The notes beneath the pieces were generated by a model. The model had not been told where the DNA came from. It did not search any database and worked only from the letters and a program-made list of their open reading frames with translations. From assembly GCA_015501585.1 (NCBI GenBank), contig JADNRY010000008.1, positions 124,001 to 188,000 of the forward strand: a DNA stretch of 64,000 bases, given 5' to 3'. Numbering within the stretch: position 1 is the stretch's first letter; each line of letters starts with the position of its first letter. This stretch comes from Rhodocollybia butyracea. Lineage: Eukaryota; Basidiomycota; Agaricomycetes; Agaricales; Omphalotaceae. The position numbers and the translations under genes are program-made. Shown here piece by piece: positions 47,848-59,595 of this stretch.

Positions 47848-50800
47848 CTACTGTGACTGAGGCACTTGCGCCTGAGGAATCTGGTTAACCAGAGCTTCCC
47901 AATAATAGCTCCAATCTTGATTGTCATTCCCATTGACTGCACCATTCACAGCACCCGTCATTTGCTGCACAGACGATCCTGCCACAGCCAGAGTCGCCCA
48001 GCCGGATAGATCAGCACCTCCCTGTCCACCCCAGGCCAAAGGTGCAGTATTTAGATCCAGAGGAGCATTACTGACTGTGTTACACCAGTGGTCAAATAGT
48101 AACTGAGCAGTGGACTGATCGTCGGCAGCCGGACTGTTTGAAGCAGCAGGGGAGTGCGAGTGGTCCATCGAATGTTGTAGGCGCTGATGCGTTGGGGACC
48201 GAGTCACGGACGCCGTCCCTGCACTGCTGTACGAGTGCACCAGATTCTGGTTCCCATCGAGGTTGAATAATGATGGGAACGGCGGCTGGGGTGAGCCGAC
48301 ACCAGGAGGAGAACGGTGAATATTGAGTAATAACTGTGCTGCGTTATCGGGGGTGACAGGACCGGCATTAGCTTCGCCGTTAACATATGCAGTTTCAGTT
48401 TTGCTTCGCTCCAGTGCTTTATTCTTCAAAAACTCTATAGTCTTGAGTTCTCTACGTGTGGTCTCATCCATCTCAAGGCCATCATGATCGGAGACAAAGC
48501 TGTCGAGTATGGTGTGCATAACGTCTGCGTCCTCGCCATTGGGATAGATGACGAGATATATACCGCTAATCATAGCGGTCTGAAATTCTCTGTAGGCATT
48601 CCCCAGAGAAACCTGAACTTCCTCCGTAACCAGTTCTCGGAAAGCTTGGCGCACCTGAAAATCCTTGACGGCGGATTCAAAACAGGCTGCTCTGGATCTC
48701 GCGTAGCGGTCCGAGTTTAGCCGGCGAAGAATGTAGGGACGATGAAGACTGGTTCTTACAAAAAGGACTTCGGTAATAAGCAGAAAACGGTGAATCGGGA
48801 CGTAGGGTTTCTCCTCGTCCAGGGAGGTGTCGGGATTAAGAGAGTAGTGGGGAGGCAATCCAGACACATATCGGAGAAGCTCGTCATCAAGTGCACAGAC
48901 TTCAGAGTAGTGGCTCGGGGTTCTAACCATCTGGAAATGCCGCACTATTCTACCGATAATATTCGCTAGCTGATGGCGTAATATGATACAAGTCGTAGAG
49001 GTAGGTGTAGACAAGGGTGAGGGACCAGCAGGCGAACCATCTTCGATGTTAGAAGGCGGCAGAGTAGAGGTGTAATCATCATGAATCGTGTGAGGTCGAC
49101 CCAGCACGAGGGCATACGAACGGTCTGCATGGTATAGGTAAGACCTGGAGTAGCATGAGTTTGTGTTATTTTACGGACAAAGTACACTGGGACCTACCAT
49201 ATCTTCCGACGATACTCAACTATGTCAGGTTCCATGCCCATTGAAGCACCATCACGATGCAAACCCAGAGCTTCAGCAGTACGGACCGCAGCTCCCAATT
49301 GGCTCCAACATTCTGTGATACGCCGGTCGAAGGTTAGAAAACGAGCACTCTGGTGAAAATTGTCAGCCTAGAAATGAGTGATAAAAAACCATCGTACGAG
49401 AAGACGGGTCAGAACTATATCTAACGAGTCAGGCTGAATTGCGACTGCTAATAGAAGAGATCTTCGGGCTGCCTAGGATTTAGAGACGCTCGCATAGAAC
49501 GTCGACGTGGGACTCACAAGACCAATAGTATCGCAAAGAAGTTATTCTCCTCTGACGAGCATCACCACCGAGGGTCTCAGGGGCAAGTCTAACGGATATC
49601 GCAAGGACGACGAAGAGTAGGGGAAGAAAGCGAACATCATTGGGATTGGTTGCACCGAGCCCGTGAGAACCATGAGTGCATATTGCAGCATACGAGGAGC
49701 GAAAGTCTGGCTCTGAGATAGCATAACGAGTCCAGTTTCTGATAGTTTGGGTAAACTTGGCTCCAGAAAAAAATCTAATGGACGTACAGAGATGTAAAGT
49801 AATAATTTATCAGTGCGTCCGATGTCCTGAGAGGAGGGAGCTCTTGCAAGATTTCGGGGATCTTGTGCGGTGAAACTCCACATTCTTGAACCAAGGTCTT
49901 CAAGTTGTCTGCTGCTGAGGGTTCCAAGACAGGGACCACCGAGCGGAAAGTATCCGTGCTCGAGGACTATACATTGGTGAAGACAAGTACAACAGGCGAT
50001 AAGCCTTGACATACCTCTTTTGGAGGCATAACAGCGTTTTGCAGGGCGTCCAGTACAGATGCAGGTGCAATGCTTCCCGAAGCACTATTACCGAACCACT
50101 TGCCACTCTGAAAAGCTCCTCCACTGGCGTCTTGGTCTTCATGCTGAGAACGAGATTCGTCTTCTGTCATTGAGATGGATCGCCGTCGTTCTAATTGCAT
50201 ATTTTCCAAGCCAGCAAATTGAGGCAAGGCCATTTCTATTATTTGCTCCAATCGAGCAACACGGACACCGAGAAGACTGATATCCTGGTCTGATTTTCCC
50301 GGAGTGTACGCCCTGCACAGCTCGGGTACTTTGCGTGCAACACACTGTATAGATAGGCGTCAGGGACAAGTACCAAAGTACCAACAAAAATGAAACATAC
50401 ATGAGAGCAAGGCATTTGTCTGTCGCACTGGAAGAAAAGTCAGACTTAAACAGCACCACACGGCATAGAAAATGACAGGCCTTTTGCTTGCGTCTGTGGC
50501 ATTCGAAACAGCTGAAACTTTGTGGAGATGAGCAAATTAGAGGCTGATACACAATGGGGACGGTCAAAGTAGAGTATGAACAGACTGGCAGAAAGGTTCA
50601 ACCTTGAACTCGAACTTGAACTGTGGACCTGAATCTGTAGCCTTCACCAGTGAACACAGGCTAGCTTGGACCTCCAGGGATTGTGCTTGAGTTACCATTA
50701 TTATCATAATGGTAGCAGCAGCCTGAAGATCCAGAGGTTCGTGGTTCGATGTCAGGACTTTGCCAAGGTTCGAGAGGTTTGTGAACCTTTCTGTCAGTCG

Positions 50801-51009
50801 ATCGTACGTCGACAGAAAAGATAATAGTGCAGAAAATTCAATTCTGCAGCCTGACGATCGACCGACCCTGTTGATACAAGTACTTACCTGACCCGTGTTC
50901 GCTGCTTCTTGCTAGTTCCATTGGGCTCATCATCGTCCAGTTTCTTTCGCTTGACCATGGAAATAGGCGGCTGTTGAGCGCTGCTCGATGAGGTTGGAGA
51001 AGAAGCCAT
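47848..51009 (-). CDS. Zn(II)2Cys6 transcription factor with fungal-specific regulatory domain
   Basis: From ATG at 51009 on the minus strand to TGA/TAG at 47848. The binuclear zinc cluster is CFECHRRKQKC-x5-CSHC-x8-C, all six Cys in place, spread over three exons of which two are very short (50481-50511, 50401-50427). A linker with a coiled segment (LGVRVARLEQIIEMAL) follows, then the long regulatory (fungal_trans) domain with PLDFFLEPSL, HDYTSTLPPSN, RHFQMVRTPSH and a Ser/Asn/Gln-rich activation tail. The first intron is 376 nt, and the second starts with GC. Target genes are unknown. The start faces MED17 about 330 bp away. Confidence 0.8.
50512..50887 (-). other. Long (376-nt) intron of the zinc-cluster regulator, with two hairpins
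   Basis: This intron separates the N-terminal exon from the first zinc-cluster exon. It holds an exact 9-bp inverted repeat with a 4-nt loop (taccattat / ataatggta, 50693-50714) and a second arm pair tttctgtc/gacagaaa at 50788-50818. Other introns in this window are mostly 45-60 nt. Confidence 0.6.
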
Positions 51010-51338
51010 CGGACCGGGTTGTACCTCAACGTTCGATATTGCCGACTATCGGCTCATGATCAAGCCTACCGATTTATTGAAGAACTGAACAAGTACTTAA
51101 GTAGAGCAAACACTATAAGTATAAGTATAAACTATACTGAAGATTAATAGCTTCGTATAGAAAAATAAAGGAAATAAAACTCATCCCCAGCGTTCAGCGG
51201 TGACACGAAGCAAGGCGACGGCATTTTCACCGTGACTCGGACATCAAGCTCAGGTTGAAGTTCCAAGAATTCACCCTTACTCTCGTGATACGAAAAACTG
51301 ATGCGCCTATAGGCTTGCGACCTCTAGCAGCCTCTAGC
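51010..51338. promoter_or_regulatory. Divergent promoter between the zinc-cluster regulator and MED17
   Basis: About 330 bp of AT-rich sequence between two divergent starts. No specific element was identified, so this is inferred from position only. Confidence 0.4.
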
Positions 51339-53612
51339 ATGGAGCTCTGGAAACAAACAAAATTATCTCTCGAAAGGCCTTACAAAAATGACAATGGCGA
51401 CCTAATCCCTGTTCTTTCTGACATAACACCCGACGGTGTTCTGCATTATGAACCGTAGGCCAATTTCTATTGTATCGTCCGCTTTAATCGAATCTTGTCA
51501 GCAAGGAAACCCTGTCCGAAGTGCTTGGTCAAAATCTTCAACGAATTCTCGAAGAGCGAGGCCTGGACTTTTTTGACCGTATAAAAGACAACTTTCTTGA
51601 GACTGGTGCGCTCCCGTCAGCAGCCGACAAACAGGAAGATGATACCAAGGACACCGTGTCTGACGATGAAGATGCAAGCAACTCCGGTCGTACAATGACG
51701 AAGGATGAGCTTTACAAGCTGAAAATGGAGGTTATGCCTCAGCTTTAGTGAGTATTCATCTGCTCTATTCAGTCGTTCTCTAATGCATCATTAGCGTTGC
51801 TCTGGGAGAGATGACACTTGCTAGAGACCTGTTGTCCTCTATTTTGGCTGGCCCAAATGCAAACGCGCCGTCTACTTCTCTACCTTCCATATTGCATGCC
51901 CCCGCTAATCCGGAACCTGTTCAACCGGAGACACTTCCAACCTTATCCGTTACCTCAGTTACGAAACCAACTCAGATTGTTTCTGTGCAGGCTTTTGACG
52001 CACAATTGGCCATTGGAGGAAAAGATGAGGCTCTTCGGAAGGCAGCTGGGCTGTTCAAGTCTGCGGGAGCCAGAATGGAACGGGGAAGGTCGCGGAATGA
52101 AAAGTACTGGATCGATGCGCTCAAGATTCGTCGCGGCAATTGGGGGCTGGTCCCAGCACCTCTTCCACCAGGTTCCGCCACTGGAAAAGGTGCAGATAAA
52201 ACATCAAAAGATTTCGTGATCTCCTATGGATTGGAAGAATGTGAGTTTTGAATGCCTGTGCAATCCTTTTTTGTATTGATTTGCGAATCTAGCTCCTCCA
52301 ATATTTCGGCGAGCAGCGGTCGCGCGCCTGGCGTACAGTGGCTCGGAAGACGAACCTTTGCTTCTGTCAGAGCGATCCAACATTCGTCTGCGCGTTTCTA
52401 TCGGTTGTCCCGATACCTCCGGGAATGTTATCCACTCTCATAACACATTGACGAACCCGCCGGTAGATCATAAGGCGTCACTTGAAGATCTTTTGAAAAG
52501 TGCCCAACGCGCCGCGATTGAGCAAGAAATCTTCTCGATTCTCATCCACGAGGCCGGCACATTCCCCACTGCTTCCGCTAGGGTGTCAGAAAGGCTTGTT
52601 CTCATTGACGTCACTCAAGGCATGGAACTCAAGTTTGAATTGGTAAGACCATACTTACGCTCGCGTGTAACTGTCTACTGACGCTGTTCAGGTTGACGCC
52701 GACATTTTCTCGTTAGGGACATCAACTACACAAAATCCGACAAATCAAGCCAAATCCGACTTTATATATCATTATCTCCTCGCCCTTCTTCTCCGCAGAC
52801 ATGCTCACATCAAGGCTCGACGACTTGGAACAAATACCTCTTTACAACCAAATCTCGTCATGGATCCATCCCTGATAAATTTACCGATACTACAGCCCAT
52901 TATCGATCAGCTGCAGTATCAAGCCTTCTGTGAACGAATACATGAACAACTGAAAACGGTCAAAGCTGCACTGACCGCTACCGGGATACCTTCTGTACTC
53001 CGGTTCAATCCGGTCGGAGAGGTCGGAAGTGAACTAATCAACATTCCTATTGACAATGAGCCACGTACGCTAGGTGGTGTATGTACCCTCAGGATTGACC
53101 ATCGGTGAGTATTGAGCCGGGATGAACACGCTTCCACATCTGATTACCTTACAGTCATAATTTGCGACTGACTATGGTTTCGCCATCTGCTCTGACTGCT
53201 CACCTCTCCCAAGCAACAATATCAATTTCCTCCACACCACAGTTACATGAGCTTCTGTCGGACGAAGTTGAACGATTCTTTCTGGAAAGAATTTGCGAAG
53301 TGGGCCGTCGAATATGCAATGACATGGGAGGAATCTGGTTTGTTGATCTGAATCGATGCGTAGGCCGATGGGAGGGCTGTGTTTTGTATGTCCTTATTAC
53401 TAGTTCCTATTCTCTTGTCCCCCACTCTAACCTGAGATATACTTAGAAACTTTCGGATAACATTTGGTGAAAATTTCAAGATTGTCTGTATAGCAACGCG
53501 CTTGGGCCGTAATAATCCAAAACACCCAGTGATAGAGACGTACGATGGTTCGGAGACGAAGGGGTTGATAGATTGGGTTCAACATGTACTTGGTAATGCA
53601 CTGACTGAATAG
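51339..53612 (+). CDS. MED17: Mediator complex subunit 17 (Srb4)
   Basis: Seven exons (51339-51454, 51502-51747, 51795-52240, 52293-52642, 52692-53104, 53155-53385, 53447-53612) give 655 aa. Recognised blocks are LSLERPYKNDNGDLIPVL and TPDGVLHYEP at the N-terminus, an acidic region, VALGEMTLARDLLSSIL, QAFDAQLAIGGKDEALRKAA, NWGLVPAPLPPGS, and FIYHYLLALLLRRHAHIKAR near the C-terminus. Med17 is a core scaffold of the Mediator head module that contacts RNA polymerase II. The start at 51339 is the first ATG of the conserved N-terminus. Confidence 0.92.
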
Positions 53613-54193
53613 ATGGAAATTTGCCGCTCAGTGTCATCCTTCAGTGGTTTCTGTACTCTCGCAGACGCTTTAACAATTTTCTCAGACTGGTATGAAAATT
53701 GAACAGCTACATCTTTTACACAGCTTACATATTGTAGGTAGCAGCGTCGGTAGCGGGCTCAGCTTGATTGTACTCTACTAGAGGTATGTTACCGTAGCAG
53801 CCTCAGTAGCGGGCTATGTGAGTGCGTGTGTGGAGTAAGCAAGTTAAGGGAAAACCTAGAGGAGCAACTCTGACAGCACGACTGACTTTATCGTCTACGC
53901 TACCTGACGTTTCTTGGATCTGTCTCTTCTTGGTCTCATCCGCGACTTTTCTTCGTGAGATTCCGCAGCGGCCGGATTACGAACGGTAGTTTGCATAGTG
54001 CGTGTACATGGGGATAAGCGCTGGCAGACGCAGAACGTGTAAGACGGAAGTGGCTGCGGAATGTATGGATTTTTTCTTGGAGAGTTTTCGGTATTGGAAA
54101 TCACCTTCGATTGATGAGATGAATACCCAAGATGTAGGTGAATAACCTTCAATAACGCATGTTTACTCACTTTGTCCACATGTAAAAAAACTC
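53613..54193. other. Intergenic region with a near-repeat
   Basis: About 580 bp after MED17. A 22-bp segment (gtagcagcgtcggtagcggg) recurs with two changes about 57 bp later (53738 and 53795). Frames on either strand do not look coding. Confidence 0.4.
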
Positions 54194-54737
54194 AAGGAGC
54201 AAGATGCTGAGAAACTCGAAATCGACTCGATTTTGAGAGAGGTTTGCGATCGTGTGGTGGAAGATCCCAATATCAGCAGCGAGAAGGCAGTTTTCAGGAC
54301 GGCGGCACTGCAGATCCTGGGAGATGCGTATGCTAATGTAAACAGAGGTACTGCTGCTGCATCTGCTAATAATCCACCTGGTACCCCCCGCAGAGACCTC
54401 TACCCCGAATCAAAGTGCACGAGGCGCAGGTTATAGTCGGCATACTCCTGGAGGCGGTGGATTCGCTAGGACTTAATCTCCCGCTCCTGGGCAAGCTAAG
54501 GCTCATAAACCTACTAGCTCGACGAACACAGCCAGCAGACACATCAGCAGTATTGGTATAAGTATCGGTAACCTTGGAAGAGACATCGGTTCGGGGTTGG
54601 GTGGCGTTGGCTCGGGAATAGGTGGAATGTTTGGGTTCGGAGGCTCGAGCGCGGATGCAAGTCCGAGTGCGTGGAGAGCGAGTCAAACTCCAACGCCTCT
54701 GCACGTACTCTTCCAGATGTTCCCGATCCCTCCCTAA
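54194..54737 (+). pseudogene. C-terminal relic of a DnaJ-X (Caj1/Djp1-like) protein
   Basis: The frame from about 54194 reads KEQDAEKLEIDSILREVC then DRVVEDP and AALQILGDAYANV, which matches the DnaJ-X domain of J-proteins. A GT-AG intron near 54348-54393 joins to a Ser/Gly-rich segment ending GGGGFART, and then an in-frame TAA at 54474-54476. Directly after it the same frame stays open for about 85 codons (SPAPGQAKAH..., with a Gly-rich GLGGVGSGIGGMFGFGG part). No J domain or HPD motif is present upstream. The simplest reading is a decayed, 5'-truncated copy. Confidence 0.7.
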
Positions 54738-54761
54738 GTTTCAGTGCGTATACATTATCTA

Positions 54762-55056
54762 ATGTCTTGTCGTAAGGCATACCAAGTTGCGCTAGTTCCA
54801 ATTTACGACATTCGCACTCGCGGATTCACAAGCGATGATCTCGAGGGTGGTGGTCTGGAGAGCGTGCCCTATTTTCGAGTGGACGGTAAACTTGCAGAAC
54901 TTCCACGAGGTTCCTTGGCTCTAGTATGTCATACCATCCAATGCTATGAGATTGAAAGAATCTCATTCGGAATCCAATGGATCACAGTAAGTACTTGCTA
55001 TGTACTCCTGACAGCGGAATGAATGCGGATTTTGGGCATGACCACTAAAGATTTAA
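54762..55056 (+). CDS. Small unrecognised protein, VPIYDxR motif
   Basis: ATG at 54762 opens a frame MSCRKAYQVALVPIYDIRTR followed by GFTSDDLEGGGLE and LPRGSLALVCHTIQCYE. The Asp-x-Arg after a hydrophobic strand, then a Ser-Leu-Ala-Leu-Val-x-His-Thr segment, is a pattern I associate with agaricomycete hypothetical proteins, but I cannot name it. A GT-AG intron 54987-55050 would end it as QWITI (76 aa); without splicing it is 87 codons. It may be part of a longer broken gene, since it follows a relic closely. Confidence 0.35.
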
Positions 55057-55381
55057 GAGAGTTATCTCCAGAGTGAAATCGTCTTAGCTATTCAAAGAAA
55101 ATATTGTATCATTACTGTATCTTGCTTATACATCTATCTATCTTTCTATCTATCTTCCCATTGAGCCTGAGTAACCGCCACGCGAGAGCGCTGGCCCACT
55201 GCTAGTACAAATCCTTTTGGTACTTGGCAAGTACTCAGTGAAATTTTACATATAAGGGATTCCTGGAGCAGTGAAATCAGTCGGTGGGAGGGTAACCAGC
55301 AATTGCAAGTAAATTCTGATAGGAAAATCCCTTAAGCATATCATTGCTCATGTAACAGTGGGCGCCTGTCAAGTAGCGCTC
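55057..55381. other. Intergenic spacer with a CTAT microsatellite
   Basis: About 320 bp upstream of GPI1. Contains a (CTAT)n-type run around 55131-55157. No gene seen. Confidence 0.5.
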
Positions 55382-57898
55382 ATGCCTGTAACTATGTATC
55401 GTCCCACTTCCGTTTTTTGGCCCTTGAACTGCAAAGATTCCGGATACGCTTTCGGCTGGATAAACAAGTCAGGGAACGACTCTTCCGCTGCTGGATGTGT
55501 CACAGTAGCCGGTGTTGTTCCTGCATCAGCTGAAGACTCACAGCTATACACGAAGATTATTAAACACCTCGAAAATGAAATCGCAGTGGGAAAACAATTA
55601 AAATTGTTAGGGAGATGTGATTTTCCCCAAGGACTGGAAACTAGGATACCGTTGTTGAAATTAGCGAACCTTGGGTATGTTCAGGTGTTGTTCTTGTTTC
55701 ATCTACTGACAGTATAACAGGGTAAATAATAAATACAATATCGTGTTCTATCACAGACACCAGACTAATACTTTAAGATTCTACTCTATGGATGCGCTTA
55801 GTTTCGAAAGTAACGCGTCGGAAGCTGCTACGATGTCAAAGCAGATCACTGGAATAAATCAAGTAATCGTGAATCAGGTGTGTTATTTCGTCTGAAGTAT
55901 ACAAATCGTGATATATTTTAAACCAGCTCAATACTGCTGGAGCAATTGACGCTGCTATAGCACAGTCTCTCCTTGTCACGCCCCCGACTACCTCAGAAAC
56001 ACTCGCAGCGCGGATTACTAATTTGTTGGCCAGCCTCCTTTCAGTGTGGCTCTCATTTTTTGCTCAACCTATCCAATGTATTTGTTCGGTGTTATCGGGG
56101 TTGCGCCTTCAAGACTTATCACTAAGTGGTGAATGACTTCATCCCAACACCATGAAGCATTTCTCTAATCCAATTTCACAGTACAGCAAATGGATGTCCG
56201 CGCAGAACAGGTGGCGGTGCTTGTTCGCCAAACAGCTGCCCTTCAGACTCGGAGACTTGATAGCTATGGTCGGATAGATGTTTATTCAACCCAGTATACC
56301 AGGTCCGTTATTGCAATTGCTGCGATGTATCGACGTAACCTAGGCTCGACAGTTTCTTCAATACAGTATGGTTAATCCTCAATGATATCACGATTGGATA
56401 TACATTTGGGAATTTTCTATGTGATAATCACGATATGCTAGCAAGACTGTTAAGAACGTCTGTTGAGGTACAGTGACTCTTTTCACTTAATGTATAACCT
56501 TTCCCATCATCGTTTTTCCCGTACAGGACATCCTAATCTCGCTGCCTCAATACACCCTTCGATGGCTTGATTCATGGCCGGGCGGTTTGAAACTCAATAC
56601 TGAGCTCAGTCGCTTTTATTCGGGAGCCTTTGTAGATTTAGTCGACGTTTGGGGAGGTTAGCGTCTCGTATTTCTTTAGTTTGTTTTGTAGCATTGTCGA
56701 GCGTTCCTACTCTCTTGAGATTCTAGTCTCTTTCCGTCCCTCTTTTTTCGGTTTTCTTTCTTTTCACGTTCGGACACTGATCGAACATATTTTTATCCAG
56801 GTGTCCTCCGACATGTCATCTTTCCTCATCTCCCAACCATAGTTTATGTCTTCGGACTGGTCTCTTCCTTCGGTGCCCTCATCAGTAAGTTAATTGAGTG
56901 CTATCCTCATTTCCATTACCATTATATCTGGTAATCTAGGTGGTATGGGGGGATGACAATGGCCATCGCGCTTCTCTATGACATGCTTGTGCTGCTCACC
57001 CTACATATCTACGTGTGTTATGTGATTGCAGGAATGATATACAAGAGGGTACTATGGGCCACAGGAAGTTTGTGGCGCTTGTTTCGAGGTGGGTACTGCG
57101 ACAACTGAGATCTCATTTGCCCTCGTGCACCTCACCTCTCTAATTTATAGGTAAACGGTTCAATATCCTACGAAATCGTACCGATTCCTGGGAGTATGAT
57201 ATCGACCAACTCTTGTTTGGCACAATACTATTCACTTTGCTCGCATTTTTGTTCCCTACAGTGCTTGCTTACTATGCACTATTTGCTTTGGTAACTTGTC
57301 TGCTTTCCCCTGTATTCATCATACTAACTGGCGCATGGTTTTAGCTCCGACTGGCAACAATTGTCATCCAAGCAAGTCTCGAAATGCAACTTGCGTTTAT
57401 GAACCATTTTCCTCTCTTCGCATTAGTTTTGAGGGTGAAAGATCCCTGGCGTCTACCTGGAGGCTTGTATTTTGAATTTGTCAAAGTGACTGTAACCGAG
57501 ATCGCCCCTGGTAGTGGCGCAGACGGTTCAAGTTCAGGTCTAACAAGTTCAGAACACCCTCCCACCAGCCTAATCCCAATTCTTAAAGTCAGTTAATTTT
57601 TATCTTTCCAAACCAAAAAGATTATTGCTTACATATACACAGAACCAACCGGCAACGCTTGGGATGATTTTTTTTCAATATAGTGAGTCCTCATCAAATT
57701 CATAAAACTTGTCATCAGAGACCTGGCTTTGAGTGTTTGTTCTGGGTGGCTGATATTTGGTCACCAATAGCGCGTCTGTGGGCTCGACTTGCCTCACATT
57801 ATAACCCTCTTCGGCTATTTAAATCGGTGCTATTAGGAACCTTACTAGTACCGATACCTCGGCATGAAATTAGATACGACAAGGTGAAGAAGTCATAA
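55382..57898 (+). CDS. GPI1: GPI-GlcNAc transferase subunit Gpi1 (PIG-Q)
   Basis: A multi-exon plus-strand gene from ATG at 55382 (MPVTMYRPTSVFWPLN) to TAA at 57896-57898. The diagnostic Gpi1 segment is intact: SFFNTVWLILNDITIGYTFG, FLCDNHDM, LPQYTLRWLDSWPGGLKLN and FYSGAFVDLVDVWGG, followed by membrane segments (LPTIVYVFGLVSSFGALI, ALLYDMLVLLTLHIYVCYVI, FGTILFTLLAFLFPTVLAYY) and the conserved PGGLYFEF near the end. Gpi1 is an ER subunit of the complex that adds GlcNAc to phosphatidylinositol, the first step of GPI anchor synthesis. One intron (donor near 56885) gives a frameshift with the best donor; see findings. An ~89-nt intron precedes the last exon. Confidence 0.9.
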
Positions 57899-58424
57899 CA
57901 GCCTCTGGGTATCTCGCTGGATCACGGTGACCAGTATAAAAATATAGTAGGATTTTGGCGAACACTCTGGACAATTGTGGAAAATCGTGCAAGTGCGACT
58001 GCGACCTCTCGTGAACGTGTTCTTTGTCAAAAATGATTGGAAACCTCCGCAGAAGAAGTACAAGAATAGTAAGTTAGCTTACATATTCCCACTAGTTGTG
58101 TATTACACGCAAAGACTTTCCTCGTACAACGTGTGAAAGAGGCAAAGATATGGAATCCTAATGATGATGAATTTTCACTGTAAATATGCCCGCGCTGGAG
58201 AATTTCAGCTTAAGGCTATTAATCTACCAGAACTGCTTTTCCCAGTACTGTACTAGAGCACTGTGGCCAAGGGCCAATGAATATCACTACTCTCAAAGTT
58301 TGGCTACCGGCGGCTCGGAAACAAATCTCTTCCGGTTCAATATATTCACAACTGGCATTTGATTGTTAAACGAGGCCTATAATCAGGCCTCGAATTTAAC
58401 TTTGAGATATTCTGACACTCTGGG
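57899..58424. other. Intergenic spacer
   Basis: About 530 bp between GPI1 and the dehydrogenase gene. A short open stretch around 57939-58038 (reading FWRTLWTIVENRAS) could be a relic but has no family match. No RNA gene seen. Confidence 0.4.
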
Positions 58425-59595
58425 ATGTCGAGGACAGTAATCGCTTGGGCAGCCACCTCTCCACATGAGCTCGAGCCTATGACCATCGAGCGTCGCGAAC
58501 CAGATGAAAATGATGTTTCCATTGACATCAAGTTTGCTGGAATTTGCCACTCGGATTTACACACTGTGAAAGGCGAGTGGGCAAAGACAGAATATCCTCT
58601 AGTTCCTGGCCACGAAATATCCGGTATTGTCACTTCTATCGGCCGGAATGTACGCAAGTTCAAGATTGGCGATCGGGTTGGTGTTAGTCCCCCAATGCGA
58701 CTCGTTGCACTAACAGCATATATTGGACATATCTAGGTGGGTGTAGGCTGCATGGTTAACTCATGTAGGACATGCCATAACTGCACAGAGGGTGAGGAGC
58801 AATATTGTTTGAAGGGCCCAGTGTGGACGTACAACACTAGAGATCCAAAAGAGGGGAAGATCACTCAAGGAGGATATTCGCAGCACATCGTCGTAGACCA
58901 GTCGTATGTGTTGCGAATCCCGGACGGCATCGCTTTGGATGTGGCCGCACCGTTGCTTTGTGCCGGTATTACTGTCTATTCTCCCCTCAAACACTGGGGT
59001 ATTGGACCAGGAAAGAAGATTGGTGTCATCGGACTTGGAGGCTTGGGTCATATGGCGGTGAAGATCGGAAAGTACGTTGTTTTCACCTTTTGTCTCTGCC
59101 AGATGCAGACTTTTCTCTAGAGCCCTTGGTGCTGAAGTCACTGTATTTTCGCAAACGTTAAGTAAAAAGGACCTTGGTCTGAAGATGGGAGCTGACCACT
59201 ACTATGCCACCGGTGATCCCTCAGTTCTGAGGGGCCTCAAACGTTCCCTTGATCTTATCATCAACACCGTCTCAGCTACAATTCCTGTGACTTTGTACCT
59301 CTCTGTCCTACGTCGAGATGGCACTCTCGTGGAGGTCGGAATGCCTCCAGAGCCTCTGTCCATTGTTCCCTTTGCACTGGCTTCCCAGCGTGTGGGTGTT
59401 TATGGCTCCAACATCGGTGGGATCAGAGAAACTCAGGAGATGCTGGATTTCTGTGGAGACAAAAATGTTTTCCCTGTGATCGAGACAATTCCTGCCTCAT
59501 ATATCAATGAGGCGTATGAAAGGATGATGAAATCGCAGGTGCAATTTCGCTTTGTAATCGACATTTCCTCGATGGAGTCACGTCCTAGACTTTAA
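58425..59595 (+). CDS. Zinc-dependent alcohol dehydrogenase (cinnamyl/Adh6-like)
   Basis: Three exons (58425-58676, 58737-59071, 59121-59595) give 353 aa. Catalytic zinc ligands are in [12 protein letters not shown] and VPGHEISG (Cys, His-Glu). The structural zinc site is [15 protein letters not shown], and the cofactor loop is [15 protein letters not shown]. The layout is that of the NADP(H)-preferring cinnamyl alcohol dehydrogenase branch (yeast Adh6/Adh7), which reduces aromatic and branched aldehydes. The first intron uses donor GTTGGT, joining [13 protein letters not shown]. No regulatory site was identified. Confidence 0.9.
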
